A stretch of 64,000 nucleotides of DNA from an uncultured Metabacillus sp. (GTDB lineage: Bacteria > Bacillota > Bacilli > Bacillales > Bacillaceae): positions 112,516 through 176,515 of the forward strand of contig NZ_CANNCR010000006.1 in NCBI RefSeq assembly GCF_947503125.1. The letters are read 5' to 3'. Below are positions 1 through 8,500 of this stretch, one piece after another (position 1 is the stretch's first letter; the number at the start of each line of letters is the position of its first letter). Both the position numbers and the translations under genes were made by a program. Under the pieces are notes generated by a model, which made no database searches, had not been told where the DNA came from, and saw only the letters and a list, made by a program, of their open reading frames with translations.

Positions 1-2
1 TC

Positions 3-875
3 CAGCCGGTAACGGATATTGTTAATCAGCTGGCACAGCTAGAGCAAGCGAGGGTTGCGGCTGAGCGAGTATTTGAGCTTTTAGATGAAAAAGGTGTCCC
101 TGTTGATGAGGGAAAACTTCCAAGATATGAAGGAAATGTTCGATTTGATCAGGTATCCTTTTCCTATGATGGTGAGCATGATGTTTTGAAAAATATCACC
201 TTTGCGGCGAAAAAGGGTGAAACGGTTGCTTTAGTAGGGCATACCGGTTCAGGAAAAAGCTCAATTATTAACCTGTTATTTCGTTATTATGATATTGATC
301 GCGGAACGATTACGATTGATGGTAAAGATACAAGTAAACTGCCGCGTCAGCAGCTTAGAAAGCATATGGGGATTGTGCTTCAAGATCCGTTCTTGTTTAC
401 AGGGACCATTGCTTCAAATGTAAGCTTGGATAATCCTGAAATTGCTAAAGAACAGGTCATAAAGGCGCTTAAGGATGTAGGAGCTGACCGGTTTATTGAA
501 AAGCTTCCGAACAAATATGATGAGCCTGTACTTGAAAAAGGCAGCACCTTATCAGCCGGAGAGCGGCAGCTTATTTCCTTTGCGCGGGCGTTAGCATATG
601 ACCCGGCTATTCTCATTTTAGATGAAGCAACAGCCAATATTGATACCGAAACAGAAGCTTTGATTCAAGAGGCCTTGAAGATTGTCAAAGAGGGCAGAAC
701 AACGTTTATTATTGCCCACCGTCTTTCAACGATTCGCAGTGCTGATCAAATCCTTGTATTAGATCACGGTGAAATTGTTGAAAGAGGACGTCATGAGGAG
801 CTGCTGAATCAAAGAGGAAAATACTATCAAATGTATCAGCTGCAGAAAGGGAAAGAAGTTTCAAGGGTTGGATGA
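3..875 (+). CDS. ABC exporter ATP-binding/permease subunit, C-terminal part (5' end outside window)
   Basis: This is the ATPase half of a fused membrane-ATPase exporter subunit. The frame is open from the first bases of the window, so the gene starts upstream; the internal ATG at 186 is not the start. Visible motifs are Walker A (GHTGSGKSS), Q-loop (VLQDPF), a variant signature LSAGERQ in place of LSGGQ, Walker B (ILILDEA) and the H-loop (IIAHR). The signature and the upstream linker resemble the YfiC/YheH class of heterodimeric multidrug-type exporters of Bacillus. The partner subunit would lie upstream and is not visible. Substrate unknown. The ATPase assignment is secure; the subfamily is inferred. 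Confidence 0.9.
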   Translation, partial: QPVTDIVNQLAQLEQARVAAERVFELLDEKGVPVDEGKLPRYEGNVRFDQVSFSYDGEHDVLKNITFAAKKGETVALVGHTGSGKSSIINLLFRYYDIDRGTITIDGKDTSKLPRQQLRKHMGIVLQDPFLFTGTIASNVSLDNPEIAKEQVIKALKDVGADRFIEKLPNKYDEPVLEKGSTLSAGERQLISFARALAYDPAILILDEATANIDTETEALIQEALKIVKEGRTTFIIAHRLSTIRSADQILVLDHGEIVERGRHEELLNQRGKYYQMYQLQKGKEVSRVG

Positions 876-967
876 TTAAGATAGAGTCGTGATAAATAAA
901 CCGTTCAACAATGTTTACCTTCCAGCAAATGCGGGAAAGTTTATTAAAAAAGCGGGAGGTAACGTTT

Positions 968-1063
968 ATGAAAAGAGCGTTTAAAAATGTCATGAAATGG
1001 GCTCCTATCATTTATCCAATTGTCAAAAAGTTTATAAACAAACGGAAGGCTAAACGAATTTAA
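968..1063 (+). CDS. Small basic peptide, 31 aa, unknown function
   Basis: A short frame, MKRAFKNVMKWAPIIYPIVK followed by a lysine/arginine-rich tail, is preceded by a strong GGGAGGT ribosome-binding site about nine bases upstream. The peptide has a short hydrophobic centre flanked by basic residues, so it could associate with membrane. It lies between the exporter gene and a hairpin at 1104-1130. It is real on the strength of its start signal and codon composition, but I do not recognise the family. It could be a conserved Bacillaceae microprotein or a chance frame. Confidence 0.5.
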   Translation: MKRAFKNVMKWAPIIYPIVKKFINKRKAKRI

Positions 1064-1103
1064 ATTTTCGTGCGGAAAGATAAGTAAAGTTATGATGCCG
1101 AAA

Positions 1104-1130
1104 GGAGCCAGGTAAAAGTGAACTGGCTCC
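1104..1130 (+). terminator. Inverted repeat, probable terminator
   Basis: A perfect 8-bp stem (GGAGCCAG/CTGGCTCC) with an 11-base loop is followed by a weak T-rich tail (TTCATTATT). It lies downstream of the exporter and small peptide genes, at a convergent junction. The poor T-run lowers confidence. Confidence 0.5.
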
Positions 1131-1164
1131 TTCATTATTAAAAGGAATGTATAAAATTTTAAGC

Positions 1165-1208
1165 TAGTTTTAGTGTCTAGCTCCAGGCGCCTTGCGCTTT
1201 TCTTATGA
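1165..1208 (+). repeat. Dispersed repeat copy A (short form)
   Basis: Contains the core TTTTAGTGTCTAGCTCCAG followed directly by GCGCCTTGCGCTTTTCTTA. The same 5' and 3' blocks occur in other intergenic copies (21001-21040, 34875-34945, 49141-49293, 54655-54714, 63850-64000). Here the two blocks are fused without the longer internal part. It sits 13 bases past the stop of the convergent transporter gene. Confidence 0.75.
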
Positions 1209-1220
1209 AAGCTTCAAGAT

Positions 1221-2507
1221 TCATGACTTATAAGGTGTTTCTTCAATCGAAATAGGCAAGGCTGTCTGTGGTTCAGGTACACGAGAGAGAATAAGAAAAC
1301 CAATAATAAATAAAATTACTAAACTGAATACACCGCTATTTGTATCTCCAGTAAGCTGTGCAGTTATCCCTACTAAAAGCGGCCCCATAATTGATGCAAA
1401 TTTGCCAAAGATTGTATAAAAGCCAAAGAATTCGTTTGCATTTTCCTTTGGAACCAGCTTTGCGAAATAAGATCTGCTCAATGCTTGGATTCCTCCTTGA
1501 GAGGTGGCTACCAGCATAGCTAAAATCCAAAAGTCTAAAGTTGTCTTCAGAAAATACGCATATATGCAAACGATCATATAGATGATAATGCCAACATACA
1601 GCATTTTCTTCCCTGTGAATTTCTCAGCCAGCCGGCCATAAAGAATAGAAAATGGTGCGGCAACAACCTGTGTAACGAATAATATGATCAATAGATTTGT
1701 AGAGCTGATCCCCAAATCCGAACCATAAGCTGTGGACATCGTAATAATCGTTCCAACTCCATCAATATAGAAAAAATAAGCAAGCAGGAATAAAAATAGT
1801 GCCCGATATTTGCGAATTTCGGTGAACGTTTTTCCTAAACGTCGGAAGCTGTTTGCAATTGGGCTTGGCTCACGTGCAATAAAATAGCGTTGATGGACAT
1901 TTTTTAATAGAGGGATGGTAAACCCTGCCCACCATAGAGCCGTTATGATGAAGGCGATTTCACTTGCAGTAGTAGTAGAAACAGGAATGACCTTGCTTTG
2001 CGCCAATATAATAATCGCAATGCTTATTATAAACGGAATCGTGCTGCCGATATACCCAAAGCTGAAGCCGCGAGCAGACACACGGTTCATTCGTTCATCT
2101 GAGGTAACATCAACTAAAAATGCGTCATAAAACACATTGGCACCAGCTGAACCAATTGCTGCGATTGTATAACAGATAAGCAAAAGCAACCACTGGTTAC
2201 TTGGAATAAAGGCCAATAAACCCGTAAAGATTACACCTAAAGCCACGAAGAATGTAAAAAATCGCTTCTTAAATCCTTGATAATCGGCAATGGTACCTAA
2301 AATTGGACCAAGCATCGCTAAAATAAAAGTTGCGATGGCAATCGTATAGCCTAAATAGGCGGTAGAATCTGCAGAACTGATCCCTGCATTTTTCGCCGCT
2401 GCTTTATAAAATAATGGAAATACGGCTGTTGTAATAATAATCGAATAGGCAGAGCTTGCCCAATCATAAAAAATCCAGCTATTTTCCTCCTTCGTGAAAC
2501 GCCTCAT
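1221..2507 (-). CDS. MFS transporter, UMF1 (Atg22-like) type
   Basis: A 428-residue polytopic membrane protein with about 12 hydrophobic segments. The N-terminus carries WIFYDWASSAYS, characteristic of the UMF1/Atg22-like branch of the major facilitator superfamily, and a loop motif GTIADYQGFKKR after the second pair of segments. The start codon follows a clear AGGAGGGG site. The physiological substrate of bacterial UMF1 proteins is unknown; yeast Atg22 exports amino acids from the vacuole. It appears monocistronic, convergent with the upstream plus-strand genes. Confidence 0.85.
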   Translation of the reverse strand: MRRFTKEENSWIFYDWASSAYSIIITTAVFPLFYKAAAKNAGISSADSTAYLGYTIAIATFILAMLGPILGTIADYQGFKKRFFTFFVALGVIFTGLLAFIPSNQWLLLLICYTIAAIGSAGANVFYDAFLVDVTSDERMNRVSARGFSFGYIGSTIPFIISIAIIILAQSKVIPVSTTTASEIAFIITALWWAGFTIPLLKNVHQRYFIAREPSPIANSFRRLGKTFTEIRKYRALFLFLLAYFFYIDGVGTIITMSTAYGSDLGISSTNLLIILFVTQVVAAPFSILYGRLAEKFTGKKMLYVGIIIYMIVCIYAYFLKTTLDFWILAMLVATSQGGIQALSRSYFAKLVPKENANEFFGFYTIFGKFASIMGPLLVGITAQLTGDTNSGVFSLVILFIIGFLILSRVPEPQTALPISIEETPYKS

Positions 2508-2590
2508 TCATAACCCCTCCTAAAGTCACCGGTTACTTATATTTTACAAGAAAAATAGCCTATATGACCGAAAATTAAAAAAATTAACAC

Positions 2591-3133
2591 TTAGTTTACA
2601 TTATTACTCATCCATTCTTCATATACACGGTCTTCCACATTTTTTTCTTCTACTAATTCTTTTTCCATTACCGTTGAAACGTCACGAAAGCCCAATTGTT
2701 CATATAAACGTTTTGCAGGATTGCCGCTAAAAACATTTAGGAGGATTTTTTTATAACCTTGACCTTTAAAGTCTTCAAGGGCTGCTTGCATAAGCTTTTT
2801 GCCAATTCCTAATTGTCTAAACGGGGGAAAAACATAAAGAGATGCAATTGATCCAGTCTTAACAGTATTTAATGGATTAAAGTCAGGACCTATTAGGATC
2901 CAGCCTAAAAGCATTTTATCTTTAAGTGCAACAAGGTAATAAGAGCCGTTATTTAAAAGTGGAATAAAGGCGTGAAAGCCATTTTCGCTGTTTTGCACAA
3001 AGCCCATTGAACTTTCATTCATCACATTTACTGTTAATTTTAATAGTTCGTTTGACTCCATCACGGTTGCCTTTCTAATGATCGATCTAGACAATTTCAT
3101 CACCTTTTCGAAGGATTTTAGCATTATAAACAT
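2591..3133 (-). CDS. GNAT family N-acetyltransferase
   Basis: The protein carries the GNAT acetyl-CoA binding motif (LYVFPPFRQLGIGKKL, with the Q/RxxGxG/A loop) around residues 95-110 and a C-terminal RLYEQLGF strand-helix typical of the fold. It should transfer an acetyl group from acetyl-CoA to an unidentified amine. The start is uncertain: none of the candidate ATGs has a good ribosome-binding site. The first GNAT strand (SIIRKA) begins near residue 17, so a start at 3100 is also plausible. It lies alone, divergent from the secretion operon. Confidence 0.85.
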   Translation of the reverse strand: MFIMLKSFEKVMKLSRSIIRKATVMESNELLKLTVNVMNESSMGFVQNSENGFHAFIPLLNNGSYYLVALKDKMLLGWILIGPDFNPLNTVKTGSIASLYVFPPFRQLGIGKKLMQAALEDFKGQGYKKILLNVFSGNPAKRLYEQLGFRDVSTVMEKELVEEKNVEDRVYEEWMSNNVN

Positions 3134-3570
3134 ATTGTATGGAGCAATTAGGTAAAACGTGTAAGGTGCTATTTATCGGCATTAACATGAACGGGTCTGT
3201 ATAGCAAATGGAGATATTAGGTTTATATACCCACTTTTTTAAAACTCCTTCTGATTTTTAGGGTTCAAACGACTCATGAATATTTCTTGATATTTATGCA
3301 ATTTTTCCTGTGGACAAATCTATTAGATAGGGAAAAAGTTCCCTTTTTCGTGACAATTTTTGTTTTATTCTATATTTATTTGGGTAAATATGTTATTGGT
3401 ATAATATAGGAAAAAGTGAATGTTTTGAATTAATTTCCAATTATTATGTAGAGGAGATTTTCATTTGGTCACTCGCTATTAAGATCGTTTAATAGAGAGA
3501 AAACATGTAAAGGGTACTCACAATTAATATAGATGAATACCAAATAACAAAATGATAGGGAGAGAATGAA
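3134..3570 (+). other. 437-bp intergenic leader region of the type VII operon
   Basis: No convincing gene is present. The region holds the promoter at 3397-3405 and then a roughly 160-base untranslated leader. Within the leader, an AGAGGAG site at about 3451-3457 precedes a tiny TTG-started frame of five codons, which could be a leader peptide or chance. A weak hairpin (GGGAA/TTCCC) lies near 3331-3345. Confidence 0.4.
3397..3405 (+). promoter_or_regulatory. Extended -10 promoter for the type VII secretion operon
   Basis: The sequence TGGTATAAT is a perfect extended -10 element (TGnTATAAT). The matching -35 region is poor, as expected for extended -10 promoters. It is the best sigma-A promoter upstream of esxA and implies a leader of about 160 bases. 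Confidence 0.6.
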
Positions 3571-3864
3571 ATGTCTGGAATTATTCGCGTTACCCCAGCA
3601 GAGCTAGTTAGTATGTCCAACCGCTATTCAAGTGAAAGCAGCCAAGTAGGAGAGCAAATTTCTCGTCTTGATACAATGATTAGAGAACTAGAAGGCATGT
3701 GGGAAGGTGAATCAAGCAGAGCATTCAGCGAGCAATATCAATCATTAAGACCTTCTTTTATTCAAATGCAGCAATTGCTTGATGATATTTCTACTCAATT
3801 GAACAGCACTGCTAAAGCACTTGAAGATGCTGATCAACAAATCGCAAGCCAAATCAGAGGATAA
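3571..3864 (+). CDS. esxA: WXG100 secreted protein EsxA/YukE
   Basis: A 97-residue two-helix protein of the WXG100 family, the small substrate exported as a dimer by the Yuk/Ess type VII system. The W-x-G turn is visible (MWEGES, Trp44), flanked by two amphipathic helices, and the ends (SGIIRVTP and ASQIRG) closely match B. subtilis YukE. A GGGAGAG site precedes the ATG. It is the first gene of the operon and is followed by a hairpin at 3881-3909, which may make it the most abundant product of the transcript. Confidence 0.97.
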   Translation: MSGIIRVTPAELVSMSNRYSSESSQVGEQISRLDTMIRELEGMWEGESSRAFSEQYQSLRPSFIQMQQLLDDISTQLNSTAKALEDADQQIASQIRG

Positions 3865-3880
3865 TCAGTTAAGAGATAAG

Positions 3881-3909
3881 GGAGCGCTCTTTTACATAGA
3901 TGGCGCTCC
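3881..3909 (+). promoter_or_regulatory. Hairpin between esxA and yukD, possible partial attenuator
   Basis: Arms GGAGCGC and GCGCTCC pair perfectly across a 15-base loop. A T-rich stretch (TTCCTTATG) follows rather than a full T-run. It could cause partial termination or protect the 3' end of esxA message, giving more EsxA than machinery. It also covers the ATG at 3900, which argues that yukD starts at the GTG at 3930. Confidence 0.5.
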
Positions 3910-3929
3910 TTCCTTATGAGGTGAATGAG

Positions 3930-4169
3930 GTGTACATAGAAGTTACAGTTGATTTAAAAAACTACCAAAAGGATAGCTTTGATTTGCGATTATCAAACTA
4001 TCATACTGTCAAAAAAATGGTCGATATCGTATGGCAGGCAAAGAAAGTAAACGAGCAGCCGAAAGAAGGTTCTTGGATACGAATCATTAATAAGCATAAA
4101 ATCGTTCAAGGAAATGAACGGTTAATAGATGTTGGCATTACAACTGGAGATCGAATTGAAATACTATGA
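3930..4169 (+). CDS. yukD: Ubiquitin-like type VII secretion accessory protein YukD/EsaB
   Basis: A small beta-grasp (ubiquitin-like) protein of about 79 residues that acts in the cytoplasm with the type VII machinery; the homologue is needed for secretion in Bacillus. The conserved stretches YIEVTVDLKNYQ, FDLRLSNYHTVKK and the C-terminal GITTGDRIEIL match B. subtilis YukD almost residue for residue. I chose the GTG at 3930 because it follows a GAGGTGA site and aligns with the YukD N-terminus. The upstream in-frame ATG at 3900 lies within a hairpin and would add ten unmatched residues. The stop overlaps the region of the next start. Confidence 0.93.
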   Translation: MYIEVTVDLKNYQKDSFDLRLSNYHTVKKMVDIVWQAKKVNEQPKEGSWIRIINKHKIVQGNERLIDVGITTGDRIEIL

Positions 4170-4183
4170 AGGAGTTAGTGGGA

Positions 4184-5512
4184 ATGTCATCACAAAACGA
4201 TCGCTCATACTTAGAAGAAAAATTAGAAGCTAGTATAAAAATTGATAAGCAAACCATCGCGTTTTCCTTTCAAATTGAAAGAATTAAATTGGATAATCCT
4301 GCAGAAATTTCCTTTTTAAAAGAGATCAACCAGAAGATTAAAAAGGAAATTAACATGATGTATGATGAATTATCCATTCTTCATACAATCCCTAACACAT
4401 TCACCCTTCTTCCTCGTATGGAGCAAGCAGAGGAAAGAGATCGCCTGATGATTTCATATAAAATTGTTCAACAGGTTGAGCTCCATTCCTTAACAAGAAT
4501 TCATCTTATTGTATGCCCTGAGAATATTGTCCTTGACCAAGGGCTTAATCCATACTTTCTTCATTTTGGGGTAAAAGAAAGTCTTCCACCATATGAAAAA
4601 AATTCTGAAAATCTATTTAAAGAGGTAAAAGCAACGGTTGCGGCAATTGCTGATAAACAATATTCCTTTCAACAATACGTAAACCACTATGAAACACTTA
4701 AGCTTTCTAATTTTATAAAACGCGTATTTGCAGCACAAAGCTTTGCTGAATTATTGGGAATCATTGAAGAGCGGATTCAGCAGCTAAATGAAGAGAAGTC
4801 TCTTTTAATGACAGTGAATAAAAAAACATGGAAACTAAATCGCTATGTTCTTTACGGTGTCACCATATGCTTAATCCCGGCACTGATTTATTCCTTTTAT
4901 TCATTATTTTTCCTCCAGCCAAAGCAAGAAAGCTTTATTTATGCACAGGAGAAATTCTTAAATAATGAATTTAGTGAAGTTGTAACAGCTCTTCAACCAT
5001 ATGAGATTGATGAAATGCCTAAAGTCACACAATATGAATTATCTTTATCCTATATTATCAACGAATCACTAGCAGAAAATCAAAAAGAGGTTATACGAAA
5101 TACTGTGTCGTTACAGTCTGATCCGCTCTATTTTGAATATTGGATCCATATCGGACGTGGTAATGCCGAGGAAGCAGTTGATATTGCACGGTTTTTTGAA
5201 GACCGGGATTTGATATTGTACGGGCTTGTAAAATATAAAGAACAAGTGAAAGCAGATGATGAGTTAAATACGGATGAAAGACAGCAGCTATTAGCTGAAA
5301 TTGACGGGGAAATAGAAGAGTATGAAGCAGAAAAAGAAGAGGAAGGACTAACTAGCACAGAGGAAGAGACAACTTCTGAGCAGGTTCAAGAAAAGCCGCA
5401 GGAGCAAACGGAGAAAGCAAGTGCGCCAGCTAATACTGATGCTCAAAAGGCTGCGACTCAAGCTAAGCAAACAACGACGACAAATGAACAGGGAGCAAAA
5501 TCTCCACAATAA
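4184..5512 (+). CDS. essB: Type VII secretion protein EssB/YukC
   Basis: A membrane component of the Yuk/Ess core complex. The N-terminal 220 residues form the pseudokinase-like cytoplasmic domain. One transmembrane helix follows (about residues 223-243, YVLYGVTICLIPALIYSFYS), then an extracellular helical domain and a long glutamate/threonine/glutamine-rich tail from about residue 380. The ATG at 4184 has an AAGGAG site nine bases upstream. An in-frame ATG at 4166 overlaps the yukD stop but has no such site. The low-complexity tail probably lies outside the membrane and is likely variable between strains. Confidence 0.95.
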   Translation: MSSQNDRSYLEEKLEASIKIDKQTIAFSFQIERIKLDNPAEISFLKEINQKIKKEINMMYDELSILHTIPNTFTLLPRMEQAEERDRLMISYKIVQQVELHSLTRIHLIVCPENIVLDQGLNPYFLHFGVKESLPPYEKNSENLFKEVKATVAAIADKQYSFQQYVNHYETLKLSNFIKRVFAAQSFAELLGIIEERIQQLNEEKSLLMTVNKKTWKLNRYVLYGVTICLIPALIYSFYSLFFLQPKQESFIYAQEKFLNNEFSEVVTALQPYEIDEMPKVTQYELSLSYIINESLAENQKEVIRNTVSLQSDPLYFEYWIHIGRGNAEEAVDIARFFEDRDLILYGLVKYKEQVKADDELNTDERQQLLAEIDGEIEEYEAEKEEEGLTSTEEETTSEQVQEKPQEQTEKASAPANTDAQKAATQAKQTTTTNEQGAKSPQ

Positions 5513-5588
5513 AGTGAGCTTTTATGTGCCTTTAATAGAAGCTGACGTAAGGCTAATTTTAATTTGAAAGAGTGCAGGTGGTGATACT

Positions 5589-8500
5589 ATGCCAATTTTA
5601 TGGGTTTTCCATCGAGATTCTTACCAATACATGACATTGAAAACAAATCCAAAGCAGGAGGTGACCATTGGAGGTGATTGGCAGCATACCATCACTATTC
5701 AACAGGCACCTTCCACGCAAAAACCACTAAAAGTGAAATATAGCAATGACTCCTATTGGCTTTACCAAGCGGAGGATCATGCTGAACAGCTTTTATGGAA
5801 TAAACAATACAAGTGCAGTTGTGGCAAAGAGCCGGTCACGTTGATGGTCACTGAAGCTTTTTTGCCAGCAAAAACGTATTATATTGGAAATAAAAGTGAG
5901 GTCGCTTTTTCAATAACAAAGGAAAACGCAGCTTTTCAAAAGGCTTCTGAAGCATCATGGAAGCAAGACTCTTTTATGCTGTACAAGGAAGAGGATCGCT
6001 GGGAAATCGCTGCTGATGAATCGGAAACAATTTATCGAAATGGCCGGAGAATGGAGCAAGCAACACAATTAGAAATTGGCGACCAACTGTTTTGGCCAAC
6101 CATGGTCATTACATTGATAGAAGAGGATCTCATTCAGATTGAAAGCCTGATAGAATACAAGACAGACCTTTTGGAAACGATGAAGCCTCAGTCAGAAATG
6201 CAAAAGAAATACCCTGTGTATCGTCGAACGCCAAGAATGGTCTATGACCTGCCTGAAGAGAAGGTGCAATTCTCCTTTCCGTCTCAGGATTCAGAAGGCT
6301 CTAACCGCAGCCTATGGCTGATCATTATGCCGCCGCTTATTATGTTGATTGTCATGGGGCTTGTAGCCATTCTTGTGCCAAGAGGGATATTTATTATCGT
6401 CTCATTAGTGATGTTTATGACAACATTGGTCACCTCTACGGTCCAATACTTTAAGGATCGCGGGCAGCAAAAGAAATCAAAAGAACGGCGCAAACGTATT
6501 TATACGCAATATTTAGATGCGAAAAGACAGGAGCTGCAGACGCTTGCCGATAAACAACGTGAGGTTTTGACCTTCCACTATCCATCCTTTGAGAGAATGA
6601 AGTATTTAACAGCTGAGCTATCTGACCGACTTTGGGAAAGAACCCTTGAAAGTCCGGATTTCCTCCAATTTCGGCTTGGACTTGGAACGGTTCGGGCAAG
6701 CTATACGATTTCTTCCTCCTCTTCCGATATGTCAAATAGGGAAATGGATGAGCTGCTTGAAGAATCCCAAAAGCTTGAAAGGGCCTATAAGTATTTGAAA
6801 AACCTCCCGATAACAGCCAATCTTTCAGAAGGTGCTATTGGGCTTATTGGAAAAGACGCTGTGTTGAAAAATGAATTACACCAACTAATTGGTCAGCTTG
6901 CGTTTTTTCATAGCTACCATGATTTGCGGTTTGTGTTTATCTTTGATGAGCATGAGTACAAGGGTTGGGAATGGATGAAGTGGCTTCCGCATTTTCAATT
7001 GCCTAATTCCTTTGCAAAAGGGTTCATCTACAATGAAAAAACAAGGGACCAATTGCTTTACTCCCTTTATGAAATGATCAGGGAACGTGATCAGGAGGAA
7101 GACAAAGAAAAACTGCGTTTTACACCGCATTATGTTTTTGTCATCACAAACCAACATTTGATCTCAGACCATGTCATTTTGGAATATTTAGAGGGTGACC
7201 ATAAACATCTTGGCATCTCAGTTATTTTTGCTGCAGAAGCGAAGGAAAGTTTATCAGATAATATTCATACCCTTGTCCGCTATATCAATGACGGTCAAGG
7301 TGATATTTTAATACAGCAGAAAAAGGCGGTTCAAATCCCGTTTCAGCTTGATTTACATAGCAGGGACACGAATGAGAATTACGCCCGCATGCTCAGGACC
7401 CTTGATCATCAAATTGGGATGACAAATTCGATTCCTGAAGCTGTATCATTTCTTGAAATGATGAATGTAAAGAGTGTAGATGAGCTTTCAATTAAGCAGA
7501 ACTGGCTGACAAGAGAGTCAGCAAAATCATTGGCAGTGCCAATTGGGTTAAAAGGAAAGGAAGAAACCGTTGAACTGAATTTGCATGAAAAGGCCCATGG
7601 TCCACATGGCTTATTGGCAGGAACGACAGGGTCAGGGAAAAGTGAATTTTTACAAACTTATATTCTGTCCCTTGCTGTTCATTTTCACCCTCATGAGGTT
7701 GCGTTTTTATTAATTGATTATAAGGGTGGAGGCATGGCACAGCCCTTTAAAAACATGCCCCATTTATTAGGGACGATCACCAATATCGAAGGAAGCAAAA
7801 ATTTCAGCCTGCGCGCATTAGCTTCGATTAAAAGTGAGTTGAAACGGCGCCAGCGCTTGTTTGACCAATATAGCGTTACACATATTAATGACTATACGAA
7901 GCTATTTAAGCAAGGAAAAGCAGAGGACCCTCTGCCGCATTTGTTCCTTATTTCTGACGAGTTTGCGGAGCTTAAGACCGAAGAACCTGATTTTATTCGC
8001 GAGTTAGTTAGTGCGGCCCGTATCGGTCGAAGCCTTGGGGTACACCTCATTCTTGCAACGCAAAAGCCTGGAGGCGTCATTGATAACCAAATTTGGAGCA
8101 ATGCCCGTTTCCGTGTCGCATTGAAGGTGCAAAACACAGAGGACAGCCGGGAAATCTTAAAAAATGGTGATGCTGCCTCGATCACGGTCACTGGGCGAGG
8201 GTATTTACAGGTTGGAAACAACGAGGTCTATGAGCTGTTCCAATCCGCATGGAGCGGTGCCCCATATCATGAAGAAGATAACTATGACATGGAGGACGAA
8301 GTAGCGATTGTAACAGACTTAGGGTTAATTCCTTTATCAGAAGTGTCTGCATTAGATCAAAAGCAGAAGGATCATGAAAGTGAAATTGACGTGATTGTTG
8401 ATAAAATTGAACAGCTTCAGCGTGATCTGGAGATTGAGAAGCTTTCAAGCCCATGGCTGCCGCCGCTTCCAGGACGTCTATATCGCGGTGGAATGGATCT

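Noticed and set aside
3430..3500. Five-codon leader peptide in the esxA leader
   Set aside because: A purine-rich stretch and a TTG are present, but the frame is too short to distinguish from chance. Mentioned only in the region note.
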